DNA of 35,928 nt from contig CAZSAT010000075.1 in assembly GCA_964604675.1 (NCBI GenBank), positions 1 through 35,928 of the forward strand. Direction: 5' to 3'. Under the pieces are notes generated by a model that worked only from the letters and a program-made list of their open reading frames with translations, had not been told where the DNA came from and searched no databases. A program made the translations under genes and the position numbers. Numbering within the stretch: position 1 is the stretch's first letter; every line of letters starts with the position of its first letter. This DNA comes from CAZSAT01 sp964604675. GTDB taxonomy: Bacteria > Myxococcota_A > UBA796 > CAJQPC01. Below are positions 14,298-24,218 of this stretch, one piece after another.

Positions 14298-16613
14298 TCA
14301 GAAGCATCCCACGACCAGGTCGTCGACCTGGTGTTCGCTCGTGAAGTCGCCGGTTCCCGCGCCAACACCCATCAGGAAGTCGGTGCTCACCCAGTCCTTG
14401 ATCGTGGTGTTCAGGTACCAGGTGCCGTCGATCCAGACCTCCACGTCGCCGCTGTCGAAGTACACCTCCACGTCGTGGGGCAGGCTGTCCTTGAGGGTCG
14501 GGATGGACGCGTCCACGTCGAGCTCCGCCCAGGTGTCCGCGTCCATCAGCGCCACGTGGTTGTCGCTGCTGTCGTAGCTGTTCTGGTGGGTGTCGAGCTC
14601 GACCACGTAGCCGTCGCGGTCCTTGAAGCCGTAGCCGTCCCCCCAGGCGGAGAAGGTCAGTGCGGAGTCGTCCTGGTCGAGGAAACCGAAGCCGACGCCA
14701 GCGGCGCCGCCGGAGGTGTGGTCGGTCATCACCACCTCGAACGCGACGTACCAGAGGTCACCCGGGATGCGGTCGGCGAAGACCGCGGTGCCCTGTTGCT
14801 TCGTCGGGCTCGACGTGGTCAGCGCGAGGTAGCCATCCGGGCCGTCCCAGGCCTGGGCGGCGTCGCCGGAGAACACCAGCTCCGAGGGGGCCGCGTCGTC
14901 GAAGTCGAGCGACCAGAAGTCCTCGTCGTCGTCGCCGTCGCAGTCGTTGTCGACCCCGTCGCAGACCTCGCTCGCGTCTGGACTGACGTCGGCGTCGGCG
15001 TCGTCGCAGTCCGCGTCGTTGTCGACGTAGCCGCTCATCACCACGCAGGCCTCGGCGCTCGTGGAGGTGTCGCCGTACCCGTCGGCGTCGGCGTCGGCGT
15101 AGAAGGTGGTGGTGGACGAGGTGGAGAGCGAGCTGTCGTCGTCGTCGACCAGGCCGTCGCAGTCGTTGTCGAGCTCGTCGCACACCTCGGTGGCGCCCGG
15201 GTTCACGTCGGCGTCCGTGTCGTCGCAGTCCGTGTCGTCCACCACGTGACCCGCGGGCACGTCGCAGGCGTCGGAGGTCGCGCCGCTGTTCCCGTAGCCG
15301 TCGCCGTCGTCGTCGGCGTGGAAGGTCGAGAACCCGCTCGCGTCCACCCCGTCGTCGTCGTCGTCCGTGAGGCCGTCGCAGTCGTTGTCCGCGCCGTCAC
15401 ACACCTCGCTCGCACCCGGGTGGATGGCGGCGTCGCTGTCGTCGCAGTCCTGGGCGTCACTCACGTAGCCGCTGGCGAGGTCGCAGAAGAGCCCGGTGGC
15501 GTCGGGGTCCCCGTAGCCATCACCGTCGCTGTCCTGTTGCCACGTCGACTGGCCGGTGGCGGAGCCGTCGTCGTCGTCGGCGAGCCCGTCGCAGTCCTCG
15601 TCGACGTCGGCGGCGTCGCACACCTCGGTCGCGCCCGGGCTCACCGAGGGGTCGGTGTCGTCGCAGTCGCTGGCGTCGGCGACCTGTCCATCGGGCTGGT
15701 CGCACGCGCCGCTGGTCACGGTGCTGTCGCCGTAGCCGTCCCCGTCGGCATCGTCGAACCAGGTCGACCAGGTCGAGGTGTCCACGCTCGCGTCCGCGTC
15801 GTCGGCGGCACCATCGCAGTCCTCGTCCACGTCGTCGGCGTCGCAGACCTCGGTCGCGCCGGGGTTCACCGTGGCGGCGCTGTCGTCGCAGTCATCGTCG
15901 GTGTAGGCGTAGCCGCTCGGCTGGTCGCACTGTTCCACCGTCGCGCCGGGGACGCCGTACCCGTCGCCGTCGCCGTCCGGGTACCAGGTGGCGGTTCCCT
16001 CGGTGTCGCCGTCGAGGCTGTCGACGAGCTCGTCGCAGTCGTCGTCGTAGCCGTTGCAGACCTCCTGGGCGGCCGGGTGCACGGCCGCGTCGCCGTCGTC
16101 GCAGTCGGTCGACCACGCGGCATAGCCGGACGGCGCGTCGCATGCGGTGGTGGGCTGCGCCGCGTCGCCGTAGCCGTCTCCATCGCCGTCGGCGTAGAAG
16201 GTGTCTGCGTCGGACGCGTCGTCGTCGTCGACCACCCCGTTGCAGTCGTTGTCCAGCCCGTCGCAGACCTCGCTGCCCCCTGGATACGCACGGGCCGAGG
16301 TGTCGTCGCAATCACCACCGACCTGCACCTGCCCGCTCTCGCCCTCGCAAGCGGTGACCGCTGAGCTGTCGGGCCCGTAGCCATCGCCGTCACCGTCGGT
16401 GTACCAGGTCGGCGCGTCTTCCGCGTCTTCGTCGAACTGTTCGTCGCAGTCGTTGTCGAGCCCGTCGCAGACTTCGTAGGCGCCTGGGTACACCGACGCC
16501 TGCGCGTCGTTGCAGTCCACGTCGTCGGTGTAGCCGTCGCCATCAGCGTCCTGGGGGACCTCGCTGATGGCGACATCGGAACCGCAGGCGAACAACAAGG
16601 AGATGGCGAGCAT
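14298..16613 (-). CDS. Lipoprotein with eight MopE-type Asp/Cys repeats and lectin-like C-terminus
   Basis: The 771-residue product opens with a lipoprotein signal (MLAISLLFAC, Cys10). Residues about 22-565 contain eight copies of a repeat of about 65 residues. Each has DGDGYG, a single Cys, DCDD, (H/N/S)PGA-x-EVC and DNDCDG or DEDCDG followed by an acidic run. This is the putative metal-binding motif of MopE and myxobacterial surface proteins, with calcium or copper as the likely ligand. The last 200 residues (GTAVFADRIPGDLWYVAFEV, GVGFGFLDQDDSALTF, DGYVVELDTH, HDVEVYFDSGDVEVWIDG) look like an L-type lectin/concanavalin beta-sandwich, probably the binding head. ATG 16613 has GGAG upstream. 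The DNA is dense in GTC triplets because of the Asp codons. Confidence 0.88.
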   Translation of the reverse strand: MLAISLLFACGSDVAISEVPQDADGDGYTDDVDCNDAQASVYPGAYEVCDGLDNDCDEQFDEDAEDAPTWYTDGDGDGYGPDSSAVTACEGESGQVQVGGDCDDTSARAYPGGSEVCDGLDNDCNGVVDDDDASDADTFYADGDGDGYGDAAQPTTACDAPSGYAAWSTDCDDGDAAVHPAAQEVCNGYDDDCDELVDSLDGDTEGTATWYPDGDGDGYGVPGATVEQCDQPSGYAYTDDDCDDSAATVNPGATEVCDADDVDEDCDGAADDADASVDTSTWSTWFDDADGDGYGDSTVTSGACDQPDGQVADASDCDDTDPSVSPGATEVCDAADVDEDCDGLADDDDGSATGQSTWQQDSDGDGYGDPDATGLFCDLASGYVSDAQDCDDSDAAIHPGASEVCDGADNDCDGLTDDDDDGVDASGFSTFHADDDGDGYGNSGATSDACDVPAGHVVDDTDCDDTDADVNPGATEVCDELDNDCDGLVDDDDSSLSTSSTTTFYADADADGYGDTSTSAEACVVMSGYVDNDADCDDADADVSPDASEVCDGVDNDCDGDDDEDFWSLDFDDAAPSELVFSGDAAQAWDGPDGYLALTTSSPTKQQGTAVFADRIPGDLWYVAFEVVMTDHTSGGAAGVGFGFLDQDDSALTFSAWGDGYGFKDRDGYVVELDTHQNSYDSSDNHVALMDADTWAELDVDASIPTLKDSLPHDVEVYFDSGDVEVWIDGTWYLNTTIKDWVSTDFLMGVGAGTGDFTSEHQVDDLVVGCF
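14914..16550 (-). repeat. Eight coding tandem repeats, about 200 bp each
   Basis: The DNA-level repetition (many GTCGTCGTCG and GTCGCAGTC units on the plus strand) is explained by the Asp/Cys protein repeats of the MopE-like lipoprotein. Units differ in length by a few codons, and two use VDEDCDG in place of DNDCDG. The tract may promote recombination or assembly error. Confidence 0.8.
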
Positions 16614-16637
16614 GAGGTCTCCGCGAAGACCGCATCC

Positions 16638-17684
16638 CTAGCACGTCGTGCCGGGGGTTGTCGTGGCGCGCCGGGATGCGAGCATGCCGCACGCCGCGTG
16701 TTGCTCGCGCCCGATGGAGTAGCGCCGCACGATGGGGACCCCCAGCCCTGAGAGGCCGTCGCGGAAGCGCTCCAGCTCGTCGTTGGTGGCACGACGGTAG
16801 CCGTCGGAGCGGGCGTCGTTGACGTCGATCAGGTCCAGCCGGATGGGCAGGTCTGCGAACTGCGCGAGGGCTTCGATCTCGTCGTCGCCGGTGTTCACGC
16901 CACCCAGCACGACCCAGGCCACCGTGATGCGCTTCTGGGTCGATGCCGCACACGCTGCGATGGCGGTCCTCAGCGCCTCGAGCGGCCAGCGCGCGGCGAC
17001 CGGAAGCAACTCCTCCCGCCGGGCCTGCACCGCGCTCGTCAAGGAGACCGCCAGGCGGTAGCGGTGGCCTTCCTCCGCGTAGCGGTGCAGCTGCGGCACC
17101 AGCCCGACCGTGGAGATCGTGATGGCCTCCGCGGCGATGCGCCCGCCGCACGGGTCGCAGAGCACGGCCGCGGCTCGGATCACGGCGTCGTAGTTGTGGA
17201 AGGGCTCGCCCTGGCCCATGAAGACCGCTCCGCGGAGTCGTCCCGCGGCTTCGTCGCGAAGCGTGGTCCAGGCCCCGACCATCTCCCAGGCCTGCAGGTG
17301 ACGGCCCAGGCCCATGCGGCCAGTGGCGCAGAACGCACACGCCATCGCACACCCGGCCTGCGACGAGAGGCACGCCGTGAAGCGAGCCTCGGCCTCCAAG
17401 GGGATGAGCACGGCCTCGAAGAGCACGCCGTCGTGGCTCTGGAACAGGTACCGAACGGCGCCGCCCTCGGCCGGTTCGCGCTCGACCACCGCCGGGCGTT
17501 CCCAGCTGCACGTGGCGCTGAGCTCGGCGACCCGCGCCCGGGACAGCGGTTGCTTGACCAGGTCGAAGTCGCGTCGACCATGGCTGAGTCCATGGGCGAG
17601 CAGCCGGCGCGCGCCGCGGGCTTCGAGCGTGACCCCACGGTCGGCGAGCGCGGTGACGAGGTGCCCGGCGGTGCAGCCGTGCAG
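16638..17684 (-). CDS. RlmN/Cfr-like radical SAM methyltransferase
   Basis: The core has the radical SAM cluster motif C-x3-C-x2-C in GCAMACAFCATGRMGL, the preceding Cys of FTACLSSQ (the proton-abstracting Cys118 of E. coli RlmN), GEPFHNYD, STVGL, a long SLTSA-x-x-x-RR-x-x-LLP stretch, and ACGML near the end. The last holds the methyl-carrying Cys equivalent to Cys355. It should methylate an adenine C2 of 23S rRNA or tRNA. The coding sequence resembling the RlmN N-terminal domain (HLVTALADRGVTLEARGARR) extends upstream to about 17684. That stretch holds no ATG, GTG or TTG; the first is GTG 17489, which would delete the N-domain. I mark CTG 17684, 10 bp after the previous stop, as tentative start (348 residues, normal length). 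Confidence 0.82.
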   Translation of the reverse strand: MHGCTAGHLVTALADRGVTLEARGARRLLAHGLSHGRRDFDLVKQPLSRARVAELSATCSWERPAVVEREPAEGGAVRYLFQSHDGVLFEAVLIPLEAEARFTACLSSQAGCAMACAFCATGRMGLGRHLQAWEMVGAWTTLRDEAAGRLRGAVFMGQGEPFHNYDAVIRAAAVLCDPCGGRIAAEAITISTVGLVPQLHRYAEEGHRYRLAVSLTSAVQARREELLPVAARWPLEALRTAIAACAASTQKRITVAWVVLGGVNTGDDEIEALAQFADLPIRLDLIDVNDARSDGYRRATNDELERFRDGLSGLGVPIVRRYSIGREQHAACGMLASRRATTTPGTTC

Positions 17685-17694
17685 CCGGACCGGC

Positions 17695-17970
17695 TCAGTA
17701 GCCGTTGGTGTGCTTCCAGGCGCCCTTGTTGCCGAGCGCCATGCAGGCGACGCCCGCGAAGAACAGCCCGACCGCGAGGAAGCCCGTGGTCGTGATGGAG
17801 GCTTCGGGCAGGCCGTTGAAGCCGACGGTCGAGATCATCTCGACGTAGTCCCGGCCGTTGGACCCTGCGGCCTCGAAGCCGAAGAGCGCGGTCATGATGC
17901 CGCTGCCGGTGAGGATGGCGCCCAGCACGATCAGGTAGGCGGGGCCAGGCTGGCTCTCAGTGCTCGCCAC
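17695..17970 (-). CDS. Small two-helix membrane protein near ctaB
   Basis: This 91-residue protein has two hydrophobic segments (YLIVLGAILTGSGIMTALFGF and TTGFLAVGLFFAGVACMAL) joined by a polar loop and a short positive tail. GTG 17970 is preceded by GGAGG at five bases; GTG 17994 is also in frame but lacks a ribosome site. It lies in the cytochrome c / ctaB operon, 36 bp after ctaB. That makes a small accessory subunit or assembly factor of a terminal oxidase plausible, though no family is recognised. Confidence 0.65.
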   Translation of the reverse strand: MASTESQPGPAYLIVLGAILTGSGIMTALFGFEAAGSNGRDYVEMISTVGFNGLPEASITTTGFLAVGLFFAGVACMALGNKGAWKHTNGY

Positions 17971-18006
17971 GGGGACCTCCAGGAGGTCGCCCACCTAACA
18001 AGGTGG

Positions 18007-18912
18007 TCAGACCAACGCACCCACGACAACGTCCACGAGCATCGCGGCGAAGAGCGCGAACAGGTAGACGATGGAGGCGCGGAACATGCCGCGGTCGGTC
18101 TCGTAGTCCTGCTCGCGCAAGACCCGGACGTTCCACCAGGTGAACCAGAGCCCCAGCACCACGGCGGACGCGCCGTAGGTCCAGCCGAAGTAGCCGAACA
18201 GGGTCGGCGCGACGCCAACCGGAAGCAGGAGCAGGGTGTAGGCCAGCATTCGCCACCGCGTGCCCTGATCACCCACGACCAGCGGCATCATCGGGAAGTC
18301 CGCGGCGCGGTAGTCCTCCTTGCGGAAGAGCGCGATGGCCCAGAAGTGCGGTGGGGTCCAGACGAACACGATCAGGAAGAGGAGCCAGCCGCCGAGGCCG
18401 AGGTGGCCGTCGAGCGCCGCGTCGGCGATGAGCGGTGCGGTGGCGCCGGCGGCCCCGCCGATCACGATGTTCTGCGGGGTGCGCGGCTTCAGCCAGATCG
18501 TGTAGACGACGAGGTAGAAGACGATGCTCCCGAGCCCGACTCCGGCCGCGACGAGGCCGCCTGTTCGGTAGAGCAGCGCCGTGGACACCACCGACAGGGC
18601 GATGCCGAGCCCGAGCGCCTGGCCAGGGGCGACCGACGCCGCAGGGAGCGGCCGGTTGCGGGTGCGAGCCATGCGCGCGTCGCTGTCGCGTTCGTACCAG
18701 GCGTTGAGCACGCTGCAGGCGGATCCCGCCAGCGCCGTGCCGAGCAGCACCCACGCCGCAAGGGCGGGGGAGGGGGTCACGACCGCCCCCATCCACAGCG
18801 CGGGCAGCCCCGTGAACAACACGAGGAACAGCACCCCGGGGCGCGTCATCCGCCAATACAGGCGGAGCGTCTCCAGGGGCGTGCGTGTGGCGGTGAGGGT
18901 GGCCTCGGCCAC
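18007..18912 (-). CDS. ctaB: Protoheme IX farnesyltransferase (heme O synthase)
   Basis: This 301-residue UbiA-family prenyltransferase adds a farnesyl group to heme B to give heme O for heme-copper oxidases. Marks are NAWYERDSDARMARTRNRPLP (the N-x3-D/E-x2-D prenyl-diphosphate motif), TIWLKPRTPQNIVIGGAAGA, and WTPPHFWAIALFRKEDYRAADFPMMPLV. About nine hydrophobic helices place it in the inner membrane. GTG 18912 starts 5 bp after the cytochrome c stop. No COX subunits or CtaA are in the window. Confidence 0.95.
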   Translation of the reverse strand: MAEATLTATRTPLETLRLYWRMTRPGVLFLVLFTGLPALWMGAVVTPSPALAAWVLLGTALAGSACSVLNAWYERDSDARMARTRNRPLPAASVAPGQALGLGIALSVVSTALLYRTGGLVAAGVGLGSIVFYLVVYTIWLKPRTPQNIVIGGAAGATAPLIADAALDGHLGLGGWLLFLIVFVWTPPHFWAIALFRKEDYRAADFPMMPLVVGDQGTRWRMLAYTLLLLPVGVAPTLFGYFGWTYGASAVVLGLWFTWWNVRVLREQDYETDRGMFRASIVYLFALFAAMLVDVVVGALV

Positions 18913-18917
18913 GAGGA

Positions 18918-19232
18918 TCAGCCCTGCTTGAGCGTCTTCAAGTGCTCGACGATGGCCGCGATCTGCTCATCGCTGAGGCTGCCGCCCCAAGGCGCCATCA
19001 TGGGGCTCTTGCCGACCGCGGCGCCGCCCTCCTTGATGACCTTGGCCAGGTAGTCGTCGGTCTTGTCCTCGGTCCAGAACTCCGGCGCTGTGAAGTTGGC
19101 CGGCTTGGGGTCGAGGGCCACGGCGGCTGCGCCGTCACCTGCGCCACCGACGCCGTGGCAGCTGCCGCAGAAGGTTGCGAAGTCGGAGGCGCCGTCCGCG
19201 AGGGCGAAGGCGGAGAAGAGCACGAGGGTCAT
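18918..19232 (-). CDS. Small secreted c-type cytochrome
   Basis: The 104-residue product has a short signal peptide (MTLVLFSAFALA) followed by a class I cytochrome c. Its heme motif is C-G-S-C-H near residues 22-26, and PMMAPWGGSLS holds the distal Met. DEQIAAIVEHLKTL forms the closing helix. It likely shuttles electrons in the periplasm. ATG 19232 has GAGGAAAA at seven bases. It heads an operon with ctaB and is probably linked to aerobic respiration. Confidence 0.92.
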   Translation of the reverse strand: MTLVLFSAFALADGASDFATFCGSCHGVGGAGDGAAAVALDPKPANFTAPEFWTEDKTDDYLAKVIKEGGAAVGKSPMMAPWGGSLSDEQIAAIVEHLKTLKQG

Positions 19233-19267
19233 GTCGTTTTCCTCGGAGGGGTGGACCAGGGCGCGGC

Positions 19268-19295
19268 ACTCTAACGTCCACAGCGTGCGTTTCCA
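19268..19295 (-). promoter_or_regulatory. Candidate promoter of the cytochrome c/ctaB operon
   Basis: On the minus strand TGGAAA (19295-19290), a 16-bp spacer and TAGAGT (19273-19268) lie about 35 bp before ATG 19232. This is the only promoter-like pair in the 85-bp gap. Confidence 0.4.
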
Positions 19296-19317
19296 CCCTC
19301 GTCGACCTTTTGACCGA

Positions 19318-21660
<2,343 letters not shown>

Positions 21661-21709
21661 GGTCGAAGCACCTCCCAGGACGCGACCAGCGTAGCCGTTG
21701 CGGGCGCCG

Positions 21710-21737
21710 TTGACACGCGGAGGCCCCCGGTTAGATC
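21710..21737 (+). promoter_or_regulatory. tRNA-Thr promoter
   Basis: A perfect TTGACA (21710-21715) is followed after 16 bp by TAGATC (21732-21737), or after 15 bp by TTAGAT. The tRNA begins 11 bp later, the expected distance. It is the strongest promoter visible in the window. Confidence 0.7.
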
Positions 21738-21748
21738 CGGGGCGCTGA

Positions 21749-21824
21749 GCCGGGATAGCTCAGTTGGTAGAGCAGCTGATTCGTAATCAGCAGGTCAGCG
21801 GTTCGAGTCCGCTTCTCGGCTCCA
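21749..21824 (+). tRNA. tRNA-Thr (anticodon CGT)
   Basis: The 76-base cloverleaf is complete. The acceptor stem GCCGGGA pairs with TCTCGGC, with one G-T. The D arm is TAGCTCAGTTGGTAGAGCA, the anticodon stem GCTGA/TCAGC encloses the loop TTCGTAA (anticodon CGT, reading ACG), and the T arm is AGCGG TTCGAGT CCGCT. The 3' TCCA is encoded. A tyrosine recombinase gene starts 90 bp downstream, so its 3' end is the probable integration site of the island. Confidence 0.97.
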
Positions 21825-21864
21825 TTATTTCAGGGACTTAGACGACATCTCCAGAAGCCACTTG

Positions 21865-21887
21865 TACCAATGTTGGCACATTTGGTA
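21865..21887. repeat. Imperfect palindrome upstream of integrase
   Basis: TACCAATGT (21865-21873) and ACATTTGGTA (21878-21887) are complementary with one bulged base around TGGC. It lies between the tRNA and the integrase start and could be an operator, a core or arm site of the recombinase, or an RNA hairpin. Confidence 0.4.
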
Positions 21888-21893
21888 GGCTGC

Positions 21894-21907
21894 GCCTGTA
21901 CCGGAGC
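21894..21907 (+). repeat. 14-bp leader repeat, copy 1 (integrase)
   Basis: GCCTGTACCGGAGC lies just before ATG 21914 and includes the GGAG ribosome site. An identical copy at 26870 precedes the recombinase-like gene at 26888. Confidence 0.5.
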
Positions 21908-21913
21908 GCGGCG

Positions 21914-23107
21914 ATGTCGAGGGTGAAGCCCCGAAATTGGCGGATCGAGAGCCTGGATCGCCCCAAGGGGCGGTACCAGGTCCTCCGCGCCGGGCGGGGC
22001 CACGATCGGATCTCGATCTCGCTGAAGTACGTCTCCGACGAGGCGGCCCAGCGGGCCCTGGAGCGTGTCCGGGAGGAGGACGCCGCGGGCACCCTGCACC
22101 GCGTCCTGGCGCTGCGCGAGCGGGATCCGAAGGGTGCCGTCCGCTTCCTGTGCGGGGACCCGGGGATCGAGGAGGTCTTCGGGCGGCGGCCGCCGTCCTA
22201 TGGGCTGTGGACGCTGCAGCGGTACTACGACGAGGTCTACGAGCGCTGGCGGTCGGGGCACCGGCCGCGATCGTGGCGTGCCGAAGAGGGGCACTGGCGG
22301 CGGATCCTCCGGGCGCTCGGTGAGAAGCGGCTCAAGGACATCGACGAGTTCGTGGTCGCCGACTACCTCGACGGGCTGGTGGTCGAGCGGGGCAAGCGGA
22401 CGGGCTCGGCGGCGTCGGGGGCGACGAAGCGGCTGCACCGGGCGGCGCTGCTGGCGATGTTGAAGCGGGCCTACCGCCAGCGGCACATCAGGGAGCTGCC
22501 GGACCTGGCGCGCTTCAAGATCGAGGGGTCGACGCGGCGGGTGCGCGAGAAGCCGGACCCGCTGGACCTCGACGAGCTGGTGGCGCTGATGGAGGCCTCC
22601 TCACCGATGCACCGCTGCGTTTGGGCAGTGGGCGGTGGGCAGGGGCTGCGGCCCTCGGAGCTGATGCGGCTGGACTGGCCCGACGTGCGCTGGGAGCGGC
22701 GGACGCTGATGATCCGCGGGGACGCTCGGCATGGGGGCAAGACGGCTGCGTCGGTGGCGGAGATCCCGCTCACGCCCATCGCCTTCCGAGAGCTGCGGGC
22801 GTGGTGGGTGAAGTGCGGGCAGCCGGAGGAGGGGCCGCTCTTCACCTGGAGGGACGAGCGCCTGGGCAGCTACAAGACGGCGATCAAGAAGGCGGCGAAG
22901 CGGGCGGGGATCCGGCGGGAGATCTACCCCTACCTGCTGCGGGACTCCTTCGCGACGATCGCCTGGAGCCTGGGGATTCCGATGGATGTCGCGCGGCGGG
23001 TGCTGCGGCACACCGACGACACGATGCTGCGGAAGGTGTACTGCCGGCCGAGGCCGGTGGACCTGGTGGAGAAGGTGGCGGCGTTTGATCTGCAGGGGGC
23101 GGGGTAG
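21914..23107 (+). CDS. Tyrosine-family site-specific recombinase (integrase)
   Basis: The 397-residue protein has a basic N-terminal arm-type domain, a core-binding helical region (about 95-200), and the catalytic domain. That domain carries Arg246 in GQGLRPSEL, a Lys in HGGK (276), Y340-L-L-R343, H366 in RHTDDT, and the nucleophile Tyr376 in LRKVY. The first box II position is Tyr in place of the usual His; the rest of the set is intact. It should integrate and excise the island at the adjacent tRNA. ATG 21914 has GGAG nearby. No excisionase is recognised next to it. Confidence 0.93.
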   Translation: MSRVKPRNWRIESLDRPKGRYQVLRAGRGHDRISISLKYVSDEAAQRALERVREEDAAGTLHRVLALRERDPKGAVRFLCGDPGIEEVFGRRPPSYGLWTLQRYYDEVYERWRSGHRPRSWRAEEGHWRRILRALGEKRLKDIDEFVVADYLDGLVVERGKRTGSAASGATKRLHRAALLAMLKRAYRQRHIRELPDLARFKIEGSTRRVREKPDPLDLDELVALMEASSPMHRCVWAVGGGQGLRPSELMRLDWPDVRWERRTLMIRGDARHGGKTAASVAEIPLTPIAFRELRAWWVKCGQPEEGPLFTWRDERLGSYKTAIKKAAKRAGIRREIYPYLLRDSFATIAWSLGIPMDVARRVLRHTDDTMLRKVYCRPRPVDLVEKVAAFDLQGAG

Positions 23108-23150
23108 CCGTGCCCCAGACGCGCCGAGTGCCCACGACCCGCCGCCGGGG

Positions 23151-23156
23151 TAGGTT
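23151..23156 (+). promoter_or_regulatory. Possible -10 box for a leaderless transcript
   Basis: TAGGTT lies exactly 6 bp before ATG 23163, so the start codon would coincide with the transcription start. No -35 hexamer is evident. Confidence 0.3.
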
Positions 23157-23162
23157 CTGAGC

Positions 23163-23750
23163 ATGTCGCGGAAGTCACCCACCAAGGTCCGGAAGACCGG
23201 TGCCTACGAGATCCGCGGGGACGACGCCTCCCGTGAGATGACGGTTGTGGGCAAGAAGCTCCAGCCTCCCACGAATCTCTACAGCGCGACCTGGCTCAAC
23301 GTCGTCGGCGACAACGGGTCGATCCTCCTTTGCTTCGGCCAGCGTCTCGACGGAGTCCTGTTCTCTCGCGTCGATGTCCGGATCCCGCTCAGCTTCGCCA
23401 TCTCGTGCCTCAAGACCTCCGAGGACTTCATCGATCGTCTGATCAGTGAAGGGCCGGGGGCGTCCGAAGACGAGTGGGCGGTCACGGAGCCAGTGCCGCG
23501 CGGCGACAAGTACATCGTCGAGGACGCGACCTTCGTCCACATGGCGTACAGCGCGCAGCAGGCCGAGATGGAGTTCTACAGGGTGCCGTCGCTGGACATC
23601 CACAACGCCCTGCAGAACGCCCAGGACGTGGACTACCGCGGGCCACGCCCCGTGCTTACGGTCTGCTGTACACGAAGGCAGTTGACCTGGTTGCTGGGTA
23701 GACTTGCAGAGACGGCCCAAGGCATGACGAACCCGCACAGCGAGCGCTAA
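23163..23750 (+). CDS. Hypothetical island protein, 195 aa
   Basis: I do not recognise a confident family. After a basic N-terminus, SATWLNVVGDNGSILLCFGQ and VDVRIPLSFAISCLKTSEDFIDRLI loosely recall the DUF3467 fold (an N-x-x-x-(D/N) strand, then an R-x-x-(L/M)-x-x-x-x-(A/F) helix), but this is weak. A second half contains VHMAYSAQQAEMEFYRV and a basic helix (TRRQLTWLLGRLAE). It starts at ATG 23163 and ends 9 bp before the next gene, whose AAGGAGGG covers its stop, so the two are one operon. Confidence 0.6.
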   Translation: MSRKSPTKVRKTGAYEIRGDDASREMTVVGKKLQPPTNLYSATWLNVVGDNGSILLCFGQRLDGVLFSRVDVRIPLSFAISCLKTSEDFIDRLISEGPGASEDEWAVTEPVPRGDKYIVEDATFVHMAYSAQQAEMEFYRVPSLDIHNALQNAQDVDYRGPRPVLTVCCTRRQLTWLLGRLAETAQGMTNPHSER

Positions 23751-23759
23751 GGAGGGAGC

Positions 23760-24218
23760 ATGTCCGATTCCTGGTACGGCAACCTGAGGGCAGGCGTCTT
23801 CAGCACGCACCAGCTCTACCGCAAGCGCCAGCAGGCTGGACGCGTACGCCTCTGGGGCAAGTCGGGTGTGCGGAACACCAGCCCGAAGACCATGCTGGGG
23901 TCCGCCTCCACCGGCTCTGCTCGTCGGGCCAGCTTCACTGCGCTCGCCGCCTTCGCCGCGATCGGATCCGTAGGTCCCCCTCTTGACGACGCCGCCGTCG
24001 CCGCGGCTTCTTTGGGAGCGCCCAGCTCCGAGGTCGCCGGAGACTACAGCGTCTCGTGGGCGGACATCGAGGGCGAGGAGTTCTCGCCCGCCGTGCGCGC
24101 TGCTCTGCAGGCATGGCCAGATCGATCTCGCGAGCGTCGAGATCTCGCGGAGCTCGCCTTCAGCATGTTCGAGTTCGACGACTCGCCCACGCCCGTGACA
24201 ACCGACGATGGCGGATGA
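23760..24218 (+). CDS. Hypothetical island protein, 152 aa
   Basis: Unknown family. A strong AAGGAGGG lies four bases before ATG 23760. The N-terminal 55 residues are basic (YRKRQQAGRVRLWGKSGVR). A hydrophobic alanine-rich segment follows (ASFTALAAFAAIGSVG, about 58-73) that could be a single membrane helix or buried helix. The C-terminal half is acidic (SWADIEGEEFS, FEFDDSP). The stop overlaps the next gene by 11 bp. It is the middle gene of a three-gene unit. Confidence 0.6.
   Translation: MSDSWYGNLRAGVFSTHQLYRKRQQAGRVRLWGKSGVRNTSPKTMLGSASTGSARRASFTALAAFAAIGSVGPPLDDAAVAAASLGAPSSEVAGDYSVSWADIEGEEFSPAVRAALQAWPDRSRERRDLAELAFSMFEFDDSPTPVTTDDGG

Noticed and set aside
14914..16550. CRISPR-like or satellite repeat array
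   Set aside because: Units of about 200 bp keep one reading frame and encode Asp/Cys repeats; there are no unique spacers between short identical repeats.
21878..21890. Sigma54 promoter upstream of the integrase
   Set aside because: TGGCAC is present at 21875 but the TTGC half is missing at the required spacing.
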